Origin: Calothrix sp. C42_A2020_038
GTDB taxonomy: Bacteria > Cyanobacteriota > Cyanobacteriia > Cyanobacteriales > Nostocaceae
Length of the DNA stretch: 64,000 nucleotides
Assembly: GCA_015272395.1 (NCBI GenBank)
Contig: JACYLQ010000026.1
Span: 62,001 to 126,000, forward strand
Reading direction: 5' to 3'
The number at the start of each line of letters is the position of its first letter. Position 1 is the stretch's first letter. Of this stretch, positions 1 to 9,772 are shown piece by piece. Both the position numbers and the translations under genes were made by a program. Below the pieces are notes generated by a model. That model had not been told where the DNA came from, made no database searches, and saw nothing but the letters and a program-made list of their open reading frames with translations.

Positions 1-882
1 TTAGCACGCCAATGGAGCAATGGAATATATTTTGATTTCATAGCCACAAACCCACCAATTGATGCTATTGCTTTGGATAAACTTGCGACAATGAAATCTA
101 TATTTTCAACCAAATTTAAATGTGAGCAGTATCCAGCACCATTTGTACCATAGATTCCAAAAGTGTGTGCTTCGTCAACGTAAATCAAAAATTTATATTT
201 TTGCTTCAGCAGAACTATTTCTTGCAGTGGCGCTAAATCACCGCTCATTGAGTATGCTGATTCAACTACAACAAAAATATTTTCGTAGTCGCCTTGATAT
301 TTACTTAATTTTTGTTCTAAATCATGTAAGTTGTTGTGTTTAAACGTTACCCATTTTTTCCCAGATAACTTTATCCCGTCAATAATTGACGCATGACATT
401 CACGGTCAAATATAATTATGTCATTTTTTCCTGGTAATGCAGAAAGACATCCTAAATTAGCAGTAAAACCAGTAGGAAATAGTAAAACGCTTTCTTTCCC
501 TATTAATTGTTGCAACTTGTGTTCTACTTGTTTATGCAAAGTTGACATTCCACCAGACAATGCAGATGTACCACTACCAGTACCATATTCTTGTACTGCT
601 TTACAAACTTTATCGATAACTTTCTGATTACGGTTTAGCCCTAAGTAATGATTAATACACCACAATATACATTCCTGGCTGGAATCGCCTAGAGCAGTAC
701 TAACTTTTGCTTTGACATCGCTTCCTCGTTCGATGTACCTACCATTAGAATATAAACCTTGATCTACTTGCTGAACATAATGTTCGTATAAATAATCACA
801 TATTTCTTCAATATCAGTTAGACCTTGACTCTCTAACTGTTTCATGTAGCTTAGAATCGGTGTAGAAATTGTTGTTCGCATA
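1..882 (-). CDS. alpha-oxoamine synthase, second copy (3' end outside window)
   Basis: The reverse strand is open from an ATG at 882 to the window edge and encodes residues 1-294 of a pyridoxal-phosphate enzyme identical to the complete gene at 1388-2677. The fragment already contains the PLP lysine (K270) and the VDEAH segment (D236, H239), so it could be functional if it continues. Only 8 bp upstream of its ATG are shared with the other copy. Beyond that lies the end of an insertion-sequence remnant, so this copy has no native promoter and would depend on read-through from the upstream copy. Whether it is full length cannot be seen. An assembly artefact at a contig edge is an alternative. 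Confidence 0.75.
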
Positions 883-890
883 GAAGTTTA
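1..890. repeat. direct repeat, left copy
   Basis: Positions 1-890 match 1797-2686 at a constant offset of 1796 with no difference that I could find. The identity stops at 890/2686: the left copy runs into the IS end GAGGATG and the right copy into the gene's own upstream region. The repeat may extend left of the window. It covers the 5' part of the alpha-oxoamine synthase gene. Confidence 0.9.
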
Positions 891-1375
891 GAGGATGTTT
901 GAAAAGTCGATAATTGAGTAAAAAAACTCTCAGGGCGTAAGCTGTTAATAAGTAAAGACAACAGCACCATGTTCGTGACTAACTATGAGTAAATCATACC
1001 CTACTAACCTCACCCAACAGCAACGGGAACTTATTGAACCCCTAATTCCACCTTCTTTAACTAGTGGGCGCCCAAGAGAAGTAGATATCTGGGATGCGCT
1101 TAACACCATTTTTTATGTTCTGTGTGAGAGGGTGTTTATAAATAAAAAAATAAAGGACACCGCAATCATTTCCCAGAACACTTACTCTACTTAATAAGCA
1201 AGTAGTTATACGACCAAAAGAACGCAAGGAGTTTGTGTTGCTACCCAAACGTTGGGTCGTCGAGCGAACCTTGGGCTGGCTGACTTGGTGTCGAAGGTTG
1301 AACAAAGATTACGAGCTACTCCCTAAAACTGTAGAGGCGATTGGCATTACCCTCCAAAACTTTTCAAACATCCTC
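891..1375. mobile_element. internally deleted IS5-type insertion sequence (485 bp)
   Basis: A perfect 17-bp terminal inverted repeat bounds the element: GAGGATGTTTGAAAAGT at 891-907 and its reverse complement at 1359-1375. The trinucleotide TTA lies directly outside both ends and is a likely target duplication. At 485 bp it is about half the usual length of an IS5-family element, and the transposase is broken. The element sits exactly at the junction between the two copies of the alpha-oxoamine synthase gene. It could still be mobilised in trans by an intact relative. Confidence 0.8.
985..1375 (+). pseudogene. IS5-family transposase remnant
   Basis: An N-terminal piece at 985-1130 (starting MSKSYPTNLTQQQRELIEPL) has the helix-turn-helix-like start typical of IS5-family transposases (DUF4096 type). 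A C-terminal piece from about 1235 (RWVVERTLGWLTWCRRLNKDYE) carries the region around the catalytic glutamate of the DDE domain. The central catalytic region is missing and is replaced by about 60 bp of unrelated AT-rich sequence with a stop at 1192-1194. There is no transposase stop codon inside the element. This is a deletion derivative and not an active gene. Confidence 0.8.
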
Positions 1376-1399
1376 TTAGGCGGCAACTTAGGCGGCAAC
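1376..1399. repeat. 12-bp tandem duplication at gene end
   Basis: TTAGGCGGCAAC occurs twice in a row (1376-1387 and 1388-1399). On the minus strand this duplicates the last codons and stop of the alpha-oxoamine synthase (Val-Ala-Ala-stop). It lies between the gene's stop and the IS remnant, so it is probably a scar of the rearrangement that made the duplication. Confidence 0.8.
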
Positions 1400-2677
1400 C
1401 ATTTCACTTTTGATTACACCATGTTTTAAACCAAGTTCGTGGAGTACTTTTACGGTAGTATCAATGTGTTCTTTTGTATGTGTCGTACTTAGTGTAAAGC
1501 GAATTCTTCCTTCGTGAGGTTTTACAACAGGGTAGAAAATAGAAACTGAGAAAATACCACGAGAATACAGTTCTTTATTAAATGCTTGTAGCTTTTCTAC
1601 ATCCGGAATGAATATTGGTATGATTGGACTCTGACTAGTGCCTAAATCAAAGCCTAAGTTTTTCAAATGTTGACGCATATACTGATTATTTTTGTGTAGT
1701 GAATTGATTAGTCTTGAATTATTTTCAATTTCTTCTAGTGATGCTAAAATCGCTGCTGCATCTCCCGGAGTTAAACAAGTCTGAAATGTGTATGCATTAG
1801 CACGCCAATGGAGCAATGGAATATATTTTGATTTCATAGCCACAAACCCACCAATTGATGCTATTGCTTTGGATAAACTTGCGACAATGAAATCTATATT
1901 TTCAACCAAATTTAAATGTGAGCAGTATCCAGCACCATTTGTACCATAGATTCCAAAAGTGTGTGCTTCGTCAACGTAAATCAAAAATTTATATTTTTGC
2001 TTCAGCAGAACTATTTCTTGCAGTGGCGCTAAATCACCGCTCATTGAGTATGCTGATTCAACTACAACAAAAATATTTTCGTAGTCGCCTTGATATTTAC
2101 TTAATTTTTGTTCTAAATCATGTAAGTTGTTGTGTTTAAACGTTACCCATTTTTTCCCAGATAACTTTATCCCGTCAATAATTGACGCATGACATTCACG
2201 GTCAAATATAATTATGTCATTTTTTCCTGGTAATGCAGAAAGACATCCTAAATTAGCAGTAAAACCAGTAGGAAATAGTAAAACGCTTTCTTTCCCTATT
2301 AATTGTTGCAACTTGTGTTCTACTTGTTTATGCAAAGTTGACATTCCACCAGACAATGCAGATGTACCACTACCAGTACCATATTCTTGTACTGCTTTAC
2401 AAACTTTATCGATAACTTTCTGATTACGGTTTAGCCCTAAGTAATGATTAATACACCACAATATACATTCCTGGCTGGAATCGCCTAGAGCAGTACTAAC
2501 TTTTGCTTTGACATCGCTTCCTCGTTCGATGTACCTACCATTAGAATATAAACCTTGATCTACTTGCTGAACATAATGTTCGTATAAATAATCACATATT
2601 TCTTCAATATCAGTTAGACCTTGACTCTCTAACTGTTTCATGTAGCTTAGAATCGGTGTAGAAATTGTTGTTCGCAT
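1388..2677 (-). CDS. alpha-oxoamine synthase family PLP-dependent acyltransferase
   Basis: This 429-aa protein belongs to the fold-type I PLP family that condenses an amino acid with an acyl thioester with loss of CO2 (8-amino-7-oxononanoate synthase, 2-amino-3-ketobutyrate CoA ligase, 5-aminolevulinate synthase, serine palmitoyltransferase, CqsA). Visible marks are H163 in ECHAS (ring-stacking histidine), D236 and H239 in VDEAH, and the internal-aldimine lysine K270 in ASLSKA. An N-terminal extension of about 60 residues precedes the usual start of the fold. Substrates cannot be read from the sequence. No biotin, haem or sphingolipid genes lie next to it, so a role in a secondary product or lipid is as likely as biotin synthesis. 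The start is the ATG at 2677. The 5' two-thirds of the gene is duplicated at 1-882. Confidence 0.85.
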   Translation of the reverse strand: MRTTISTPILSYMKQLESQGLTDIEEICDYLYEHYVQQVDQGLYSNGRYIERGSDVKAKVSTALGDSSQECILWCINHYLGLNRNQKVIDKVCKAVQEYGTGSGTSALSGGMSTLHKQVEHKLQQLIGKESVLLFPTGFTANLGCLSALPGKNDIIIFDRECHASIIDGIKLSGKKWVTFKHNNLHDLEQKLSKYQGDYENIFVVVESAYSMSGDLAPLQEIVLLKQKYKFLIYVDEAHTFGIYGTNGAGYCSHLNLVENIDFIVASLSKAIASIGGFVAMKSKYIPLLHWRANAYTFQTCLTPGDAAAILASLEEIENNSRLINSLHKNNQYMRQHLKNLGFDLGTSQSPIIPIFIPDVEKLQAFNKELYSRGIFSVSIFYPVVKPHEGRIRFTLSTTHTKEHIDTTVKVLHELGLKHGVIKSEMVAA

Positions 2678-2686
2678 AGAAGTTTA
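1797..2686. repeat. direct repeat, right copy
   Basis: Partner of the repeat at 1-890. The right border at 2686 lies 9 bp beyond the ATG of the complete alpha-oxoamine synthase gene. The left border at 1797 is set only by the window edge, so the true repeat could reach further into the gene. Confidence 0.9.
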
Positions 2687-3249
2687 CGCAATTTTACTAA
2701 TTACAAAAAATGTGAACTCTAGTTGAAATTTTTCAGTTTGAATTTTTATGGCGCCCTTAAAAAAGTAGGTATATCGAAAACTTGCAGTTGAATCTGAATT
2801 AATCAAATTTGATTTTGAAAGCCTTAATTTCATGCAATCCAAAGAAGCCAAGTTTTGAAGGCTTGACCATAGCTAAAGCTTCGAGAAGCAATTATCCTAG
2901 GAGCGCTGAAAAGGTGCAAAAAAGAAATCTACAAGTTGTTCTCGCCTAGAGTCGCGCTTAATTAAAGTAAATCATCTCAGTAGTCAAAATTTTAAGCTAG
3001 AAATTACTTAATTTGATTTAAATTAATTTTAAAGACAATGCAGTTAATAACTGTATAATTGTAAACTTATCAAGATACTCAGTTTTTACAGTCTGTGAGC
3101 CTTAAGTCTCTTTTTGCAAAACTAGGCAAAAAAGCTTTACTCAAGTGGTAATTTTTTTGAGGAATTACCAATTGGTTGTGATACAAACTCAAAATTATTG
3201 GGAATAATATCTATACACATTTAGGCGATAGGCATAGGTAGCGTTGTTT
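2687..3249. other. intergenic region between divergent genes
   Basis: AT-rich spacer that must hold the promoters of the leftward alpha-oxoamine synthase and the rightward giant kinase. It contains one GGCGCC at 2750. I see no ORF, RNA or convincing operator. Confidence 0.5.
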
Positions 3250-6200
3250 ATGATGGGTGCCAGTATAAATCTTCCCGGTTATCAAATTGGCGAGCAAATC
3301 TACTTAGGCTCGAGGACGCTTGTCTGCCGGGCACTGCGACAATCCGATCAAAAATCAGTGATTGTCAAGCTGATGCGGAATGAATATCCGAGCTTTAGCG
3401 AACTGGCCCAGTTTCGTAACCAATATATAATTAGTAAAAACCTTAACATTGATGGAATAGTTCATCCTTTAGAATTATTGACACAAAATCATATTTATGC
3501 ATTAGTAATGGAAGATTTTGGTGGAATTTCACTTGATGAGTATTTTCATGATTCCAATGGCAAATCACTTGATGCTTTTTTTGATGTTGCGATACAGATA
3601 GTAACAGCACTATTGTTACTACACCGCGAACGTATCATCCACAAAGATATTAAACCAGCGAACATCTTAATTAATCCCGACACCAAACAAGTTAAGTTAA
3701 TCGACTTTAGCATTGCATCACTATTACCTAAAGAAACGCAACAACTCAGAAACCCAAATACTCTGGAGGGAACGCTTGCATATATATCTCCAGAACAAAC
3801 TGGAAGAATGAATCGTGGTGTTGATTACCGTACTGATTTTTACTCATTAGGTGTAACATTTTATAAATTACTTACGCAACAATTACCTTTTACCACCACT
3901 GACCCTATAGAGTTGGTGCATTGTCATATTGCCAAACAGCCTACAAGCATTGTAAATCTCAACCCAGATATACCTCAAGCACTTTCAGATATTGTCTCAA
4001 AATTGATGGCAAAAAACGCTGAGGAGCGATATCAAAGTGCAGTAGGGTTAAAATACGACCTTGAGCAATGCTATTCAGAGTGGCGAAACTTTGCTGGAAA
4101 AGTTTCATCGTTTCCATTAGGACAACGGGATATTTCTGAATCCTTTATCATTTCAGAAAAGCTGTACGGTCGCGAAGCTGAGGTTGCCAAACTACTTGCA
4201 GCATTTAAACGTGTTACTACTGGTCAATCCGAACTCATACTTGTTAAGGGAGTTTCCGGAATTGGTAAAACTGCTGTTATTAATGAAGTTCATAAACCGA
4301 TTGTTGGAGCGCGCGGTTATTTTATTAAAGGAAAGTACGACCAATTTCAGCGTCAAACACCATTTTCGGGATTTGTCCAAGCGTTGCGTGATTTAATTAC
4401 GCAGTTGCTAAGTGAAGATAATTCTCAACTCCAGTATTGGAAAAATAATATTTTGCAAGCATTGGGAGAAAATGCTCAAGTTATTATTGATGTTATACCC
4501 GAACTTGAAGCAATTATTGGGCGCCAACCTCCTGTAACTGTACTTGAAGGTAATACAGCTCAAAATCGCTTTAATTTATTGTTTCAAAATTTTATTAGAG
4601 TATTTGCAACATCTACACATCCATTAGTAATTTTTCTAGATGATTTGCAGTGGGCTGATTTAGAATCGCTGAAGTTAATACAATTACTAATGAGCCAAGG
4701 AAATGCTGGTTACATGCTATTAATTGGTGCTTACCGCGATAACGAAGTTAGCTCAACCCATCCATTAGCTTTAACTTTAAACAAAATTCATAAACTTGGT
4801 TCCACTGTTAACCAAATATCACTCACACCACTTAAACAAGATGATTTAAATTACTTAATTGCAGATACACTCAACTGCTCCCCTGAATTAGTACTAACAC
4901 TTACAGAATTAGTATATGCAAAAACTAGTGGTAACCCGTTTTTCTGTACACAGTTTTTGAAAGCTTTATATGAAGAAAAATTAATTTATTTTAATTTTGA
5001 TAAACGTTGTTGGGAATGTGAGATTTCAAAGGTCAAAGAACAGTCAACAACGGATGATATTATAGAATTAATGACTCAGCAGTTAAAAAAACTACCATCC
5101 GAAACACAGAATGCTCTAAAACTTGCAGCTTGTATAAGTAATCAATTTGATTTAAAGACTTTGGCGATAGTTTTACAAAAATCGCTGCCTGAAACAGCAA
5201 TGCATTTATGGAAAGCTTTACAAGAAGGATTTATATTACCGACAAATGAAACATATAAATTTTTCCCATTGTCAAATGAACAAAGCGATATTCAGGGATT
5301 AAACATTCTCAAAAAAGCAGAAATGTTCAGAATTGAATATAAATTTTTGCATGACAGAGTTCAACAAGCTGCTTATGGATTAATACCAAATGATCAAAAG
5401 CAAATCACACATTTAAAAATTGGTAAGCTTTTGCTTGAAAAAATTCCAAACAATCAACATGAGGAAAGAATATTTGATATTGTTAATCACTTGAATACTG
5501 GTATTGGCTTAATTACAACATTAGAAGAACGTCAAGAACTTGCGCAGTTAAATTTATTAGCTGCAAAAAAAGCTAAACAATCAACAGCATATGTAGTTGC
5601 ACAAGAATATCTAGAAAAAGGAGTTAATTTACTTGGTTCAGAGTGCTGGAATCTATATGATTTAGCTTTGCAATTGCATAGAGAAAAGGCAGAAATTGAA
5701 TACTTAAATGGCAACTTTGAAGCATGTGAATCTTTAATCAATAGAGTTTTACCAAAACTGAGAACAAATCTAGAGAAAACAGAGTTTTATAATATTTTAG
5801 TTGTTCAATATACGTTACAAGCAAAGTATGAGGAAAGCATAAAAGTCGGGATATATGCACTGAAATTATTGAACATTAATTTACCACAAGAAAATCTAGA
5901 AATAGAATTTAGAAAAGAATATGCACAAGTAAGTAAATTATTAGAAATATGGAGCATTGATAATTTATTACATTTACCATTAATGCAGTCGCAGGAAAAT
6001 ATAATGGCTGCAAAATTATTAATGAGTTTAGACCCAGTAACATATATTGGAATGCCAGAACTATACCCAATTGTCTCATTGGAACTCATCAAATTATCGC
6101 TCAAGTATGGAAATACGGCCGAATCTGCAAAAGGTTACTCAAATTATGGAGTTATTCTAAGTTCATTTTTTCAGAAATATGAATCAGCATATGAATTTGG

Positions 6201-8688
6201 TAAACTGGCAATGAATCTTAGCGATAAGTTAAATCATCCAGTTTTAAAATGTCGAACTTACTTTATCTTTGCAAGTTTTATTAGTAACTGGTATCAACAT
6301 ATTAAATTAGCAACTCATTTCAATGATGAGGCATATAAGTTTGGATTAGAAGCTGGTGAGTTACAGTTCTCTGGCTATATTTTGTTTGGTAAAGTAATTA
6401 ACGACTTTAGCCAAGGAATTAACTTAGATGATATTTTGTCTAATCTACCTATATTCATTGAGTTTCTTCAAAAAACTCAAAATCAAGCAATGATTGAAGC
6501 ATTAACAGCTTATGAAATAGTACTTCACAATTTATCTGGAATAACAGTATCTATCGAAGAATTTGCTAGTAATAAAATTACGGAAAATGAATATATATAT
6601 CAATGTCAATTACATCAAAGCTTTATTGCTATTGTTTTATACCAAATTTTAAAAATACAAGTACTATATATTTACGGTAAATTTGATGAAGCTTACGATT
6701 ATGTGATCAAAGCACAACCTCACCTTTCTTATGTAACTGGATTTTTCTTAATTGCAACATATAATTTTTATGACTCGCTTATATTAGTTATTAAATATAA
6801 TAATTCCACTCACATTGAAGAAAAAAGTCAATATTATGAACAATTACAAAAGAATCAAGCGCAGATGAAAATCTGGGCAGATAGCTGTGCAGAAAACTTT
6901 TTACATAAATACTTGCTAGTTGAGGCAGAAATTTTACGAGTAGCTGGTAAAAACTATGAAGCAATGGAGCTATATGATCAGGCAATTGAACAAGCTAAAA
7001 CTCAGGGATTTGTTCAAGAAGAAGCACTTGCTTGTGAGTTGGCAGCTAAGTTTTTCCTAGGTTGGAATAAACCAAAAATTGCACAAATTTATTTAGTTGA
7101 TGCTTATTATGCTTACGCACGTTGGGGCGCCAAAGCTAAAATTAGTCAGCTTGAGATGCAATATCCGCAATTACTTGCCTCGGTTCTAATGCGTCAAGCT
7201 ACTGAAGTCAGGACAACCGAAACTGTATTAATGAAAGCAGCACAAACTATCACTTCCAGTAGTAGCTTGATGACATCAGTGTTCGACTTAGCTACAATTA
7301 TGAAAGCATCGCAGGCAATTTCAGGTGAAATTAATCTAGAGCGTTTACTTACAGTTTTGATGCAAGTTGTCCTGGAAAACGCTGGTGCCAGCAAAAGTGT
7401 ACTAATTTTAGTCAAAAATGAACAAATGTTTCTGGAAGCAGAAGCATTAGTGGCGCCGACAGGGAAAGTCACTTGTACTCTTAATACAAATTTACCTCCT
7501 GTCGATAGTATAGTGCCAATCTCAATACTCAACTATGTCAAGAATTCATCAAAATACTTATTAATCGACGATAGTAGTAAACAAACCAACTGGTTTACCG
7601 ACAAATACATCCAACGTGAACAGCCTCAAAGCATATTATGTTTACCAATCCACCGTCAAGGCGAATTAATTGGATTACTATATTTGGAAAACCGTACTAC
7701 TGCATGTGTATTTACAATCTCGCGCATTGAGTTACTACAACTTATCTGTTCCCAAGCTGCAATATCTATCGAAAATGCTCAACTTTACGCACGGATGCAA
7801 GATTACGCAAAACAGTTAGAAACCTCACTTGAAGACCTTAAACAAATGCAACTTCAACTCGTGCAAAGTGAGAAAATGTCCGCATTAGGCGGTTTAGTTG
7901 CAGGAATAGCTCACGAAATAAATAATCCAATTGGGTGTATAACTGGGAACATTGAACCAGCACAACAGTATGTTAAAAATTTATTAGAAATTATAGACTT
8001 GTACCAAACTGAACATGTAAACCCAAGCAAGCAGCTCCTCAATTACATCAAAACTTTAGACCTAGAATATATCCGTGAGGACTTGCCAAAACTTATAGAA
8101 TCAATGAAACAAAGTATTGACAGAATCTATGATATAAGCATTAGTCTACGCACTTTTTCACGTTCAGATAATCGTAAACCGACTATTTGCAATATTCATG
8201 AGTGTATCGATAGTACTTTGTTAATTCTCAAGCACCGTCTCAAAGCATCACAAACCCGTCCGCAAATTGAGGTCGTGAAAAATTATGGGGAAATACCTGA
8301 ATTTGAGTGTTATCCTGGTCAATTAAATCAGGTATTCATGAATTTACTTGCTAACGCTATTGATGCGTTAGAAGAATCAAGTGCGGAACTTAGTCCTGAG
8401 CAAATTCAAGCTAATCCCAACTGTATTACGATTACAACGCTTATTGCTAAAGATAAACAGTCGGTTTCAATTAGCATCAAAGATAACGGACCTGGAATAC
8501 CTGATGATGTCAAAACCAAGATATTCGACCATTTATTTACAACTAAACCTGTTGGCAAAGGTACAGGACTGGGTTTAGCGATTGCTCGTCAAATTATTGT
8601 CGAAAAACATCAAGGCACAATATACGTAAATTCATCGCCTAATCAAGGCGCCGAATTTGTGATTCAGTTACCATTTAATATTGAGTAA
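3250..8688 (+). CDS. Ser/Thr kinase-ATPase-GAF-histidine kinase hybrid
   Basis: A signalling protein of about 1812 aa, of the kind common in Nostocales that joins a eukaryotic-type kinase to a two-component kinase. Residue numbers count from a TTG at 3244; the ATGs at 3250 or 3253 are likelier starts, with AGGTAG just upstream. A protein kinase fills residues 15-275: lysine in VKLM, HKDIKPAN at 133-140, DFS at 154-156 and an SPEQTG activation segment. An AAA/STAND-like ATPase follows with GVSGIGKT at about 336 and FLDDLQWAD. A long helical TPR-like region runs to about 1310, then a GAF domain at about 1360-1510, a coiled coil, the HisKA box with His1557 in AHEINNP, and HATPase motifs (NAIDAL about 1705, DNGPGIP, GTGLGLA about 1770). 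No receiver domain or response regulator is adjacent. The stimulus is unknown. Confidence 0.92.
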   Translation: MMGASINLPGYQIGEQIYLGSRTLVCRALRQSDQKSVIVKLMRNEYPSFSELAQFRNQYIISKNLNIDGIVHPLELLTQNHIYALVMEDFGGISLDEYFHDSNGKSLDAFFDVAIQIVTALLLLHRERIIHKDIKPANILINPDTKQVKLIDFSIASLLPKETQQLRNPNTLEGTLAYISPEQTGRMNRGVDYRTDFYSLGVTFYKLLTQQLPFTTTDPIELVHCHIAKQPTSIVNLNPDIPQALSDIVSKLMAKNAEERYQSAVGLKYDLEQCYSEWRNFAGKVSSFPLGQRDISESFIISEKLYGREAEVAKLLAAFKRVTTGQSELILVKGVSGIGKTAVINEVHKPIVGARGYFIKGKYDQFQRQTPFSGFVQALRDLITQLLSEDNSQLQYWKNNILQALGENAQVIIDVIPELEAIIGRQPPVTVLEGNTAQNRFNLLFQNFIRVFATSTHPLVIFLDDLQWADLESLKLIQLLMSQGNAGYMLLIGAYRDNEVSSTHPLALTLNKIHKLGSTVNQISLTPLKQDDLNYLIADTLNCSPELVLTLTELVYAKTSGNPFFCTQFLKALYEEKLIYFNFDKRCWECEISKVKEQSTTDDIIELMTQQLKKLPSETQNALKLAACISNQFDLKTLAIVLQKSLPETAMHLWKALQEGFILPTNETYKFFPLSNEQSDIQGLNILKKAEMFRIEYKFLHDRVQQAAYGLIPNDQKQITHLKIGKLLLEKIPNNQHEERIFDIVNHLNTGIGLITTLEERQELAQLNLLAAKKAKQSTAYVVAQEYLEKGVNLLGSECWNLYDLALQLHREKAEIEYLNGNFEACESLINRVLPKLRTNLEKTEFYNILVVQYTLQAKYEESIKVGIYALKLLNINLPQENLEIEFRKEYAQVSKLLEIWSIDNLLHLPLMQSQENIMAAKLLMSLDPVTYIGMPELYPIVSLELIKLSLKYGNTAESAKGYSNYGVILSSFFQKYESAYEFGKLAMNLSDKLNHPVLKCRTYFIFASFISNWYQHIKLATHFNDEAYKFGLEAGELQFSGYILFGKVINDFSQGINLDDILSNLPIFIEFLQKTQNQAMIEALTAYEIVLHNLSGITVSIEEFASNKITENEYIYQCQLHQSFIAIVLYQILKIQVLYIYGKFDEAYDYVIKAQPHLSYVTGFFLIATYNFYDSLILVIKYNNSTHIEEKSQYYEQLQKNQAQMKIWADSCAENFLHKYLLVEAEILRVAGKNYEAMELYDQAIEQAKTQGFVQEEALACELAAKFFLGWNKPKIAQIYLVDAYYAYARWGAKAKISQLEMQYPQLLASVLMRQATEVRTTETVLMKAAQTITSSSSLMTSVFDLATIMKASQAISGEINLERLLTVLMQVVLENAGASKSVLILVKNEQMFLEAEALVAPTGKVTCTLNTNLPPVDSIVPISILNYVKNSSKYLLIDDSSKQTNWFTDKYIQREQPQSILCLPIHRQGELIGLLYLENRTTACVFTISRIELLQLICSQAAISIENAQLYARMQDYAKQLETSLEDLKQMQLQLVQSEKMSALGGLVAGIAHEINNPIGCITGNIEPAQQYVKNLLEIIDLYQTEHVNPSKQLLNYIKTLDLEYIREDLPKLIESMKQSIDRIYDISISLRTFSRSDNRKPTICNIHECIDSTLLILKHRLKASQTRPQIEVVKNYGEIPEFECYPGQLNQVFMNLLANAIDALEESSAELSPEQIQANPNCITITTLIAKDKQSVSISIKDNGPGIPDDVKTKIFDHLFTTKPVGKGTGLGLAIARQIIVEKHQGTIYVNSSPNQGAEFVIQLPFNIE

Positions 8689-8773
8689 TTTCGATCCCCC
8701 TCACCCCCGATAATAATATGTTGTGGGTCAGACATCAAAAATGCTGACAATTAAACTCTCCACACCTTGAAAA

Positions 8774-8895
8774 ACGGCGAATGTAACAGATCAGTTATTG
8801 GTTACGAACAAAATCTTGCGATCTAAAATTACTTATCCGTTACATCCGTTCATTATCCGTTGCCAATCTTCCTACTCTCCAAAACTCATAACACG
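8774..8895. repeat. dispersed palindromic repeat, copy A
   Basis: The stretch from the GAATGTAACAGAT segment to ACTCATAACAC aligns over most of its length with 34113-34229, sharing blocks such as ACTTATCC, CATCCGTT and GTTACNAACAAA. It has an internal inverted repeat (ATGTAAC ... GTTACAT). It lies between two convergent genes. The right half is better conserved than the left. Confidence 0.6.
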
Positions 8896-8900
8896 AACCA

Positions 8901-9635
8901 CTAATTTAAGAATGTGGCTTTACCTGTAGCAAGGTCATACATACAGCCAACTATTCTTAGTTTACCTTGGTTAACTAAGTTACTTAAAGTTGTTGAACCT
9001 TCACATAGTCTGTTGACTTGGTGACGAACATTAGCAATTGTTGCATTTTTTTCTAGGTTTCCACCTAATGATTTTATACTTTGGACAGCGGGTTTTATTT
9101 CTTCAACAAATGTTCCCATTCTTCCTGGTAGGGGTTCATTTTTAATCGCAGCAGTGACAGCACCGCATTGAGTATGTCCTAAAACTACTATAAGTTGCGA
9201 GCCTAAAACTGTGGAAGCAAATTCCAGACTACCGATAGCTGTTTGACTAGCAACGTTACCTGCAACTCTGACTACAAACAAATCACCGAAACCTTGGTCA
9301 AAAATGATTTCTGCTGGAACTCGTGAATCTGCACATCCTAAAATTGATGTATGCGGGAACTGTGCAACTGCGGTTTCAAGTAAACGTAATTTTGATTGAC
9401 GTGAAATTAAGCGTTTATCACGAATAAACCTTTGATTCCCTTCTAATAACCTTTTTAAAGCTTGCTCAGGAGATACTGGTTTAGGTTTGTTAACAAGAGT
9501 AAGATTTTTACCTGCTGAAGCTGCTTCTTGATTTAATAACCCATTAGTAATTGCGGTTGTTACAATACTAACACTTCCAGTACCGACTAGTTTTAATAAA
9601 TTACGGCGCCCAATAAAACCATTTATTTTAGCCAT
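8901..9635 (-). CDS. beta-class carbonic anhydrase with Tat signal
   Basis: This 244-aa enzyme interconverts CO2 and bicarbonate. The zinc site of beta carbonic anhydrases is complete: C101 with the D103/R105 dyad in CADSRV, and H154 and C157 in GHTQCG. The N-terminus GRRNLLKLVG followed by a hydrophobic stretch and an AxA-like site near residue 40 is a twin-arginine signal, so the folded enzyme is probably exported to the periplasm or thylakoid lumen. That resembles the EcaB group rather than the carboxysomal CcaA. It is convergent with the giant kinase gene and codirectional with the tenA-like gene upstream of it. Family assignment is firm; location is inferred from the signal. Confidence 0.92.
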   Translation of the reverse strand: MAKINGFIGRRNLLKLVGTGSVSIVTTAITNGLLNQEAASAGKNLTLVNKPKPVSPEQALKRLLEGNQRFIRDKRLISRQSKLRLLETAVAQFPHTSILGCADSRVPAEIIFDQGFGDLFVVRVAGNVASQTAIGSLEFASTVLGSQLIVVLGHTQCGAVTAAIKNEPLPGRMGTFVEEIKPAVQSIKSLGGNLEKNATIANVRHQVNRLCEGSTTLSNLVNQGKLRIVGCMYDLATGKATFLN

Positions 9636-9772
9636 TTGATAGTTCCAAATTCAAATTGTAAACAACATCAAACAGCTATATATAGCTATATCTACACCAA
9701 AAAATCTGTGTACTATAAACTAATTTAATACCAATTCTAGGTGAAGCTGTATAGAACGAAAAACTATTATTG

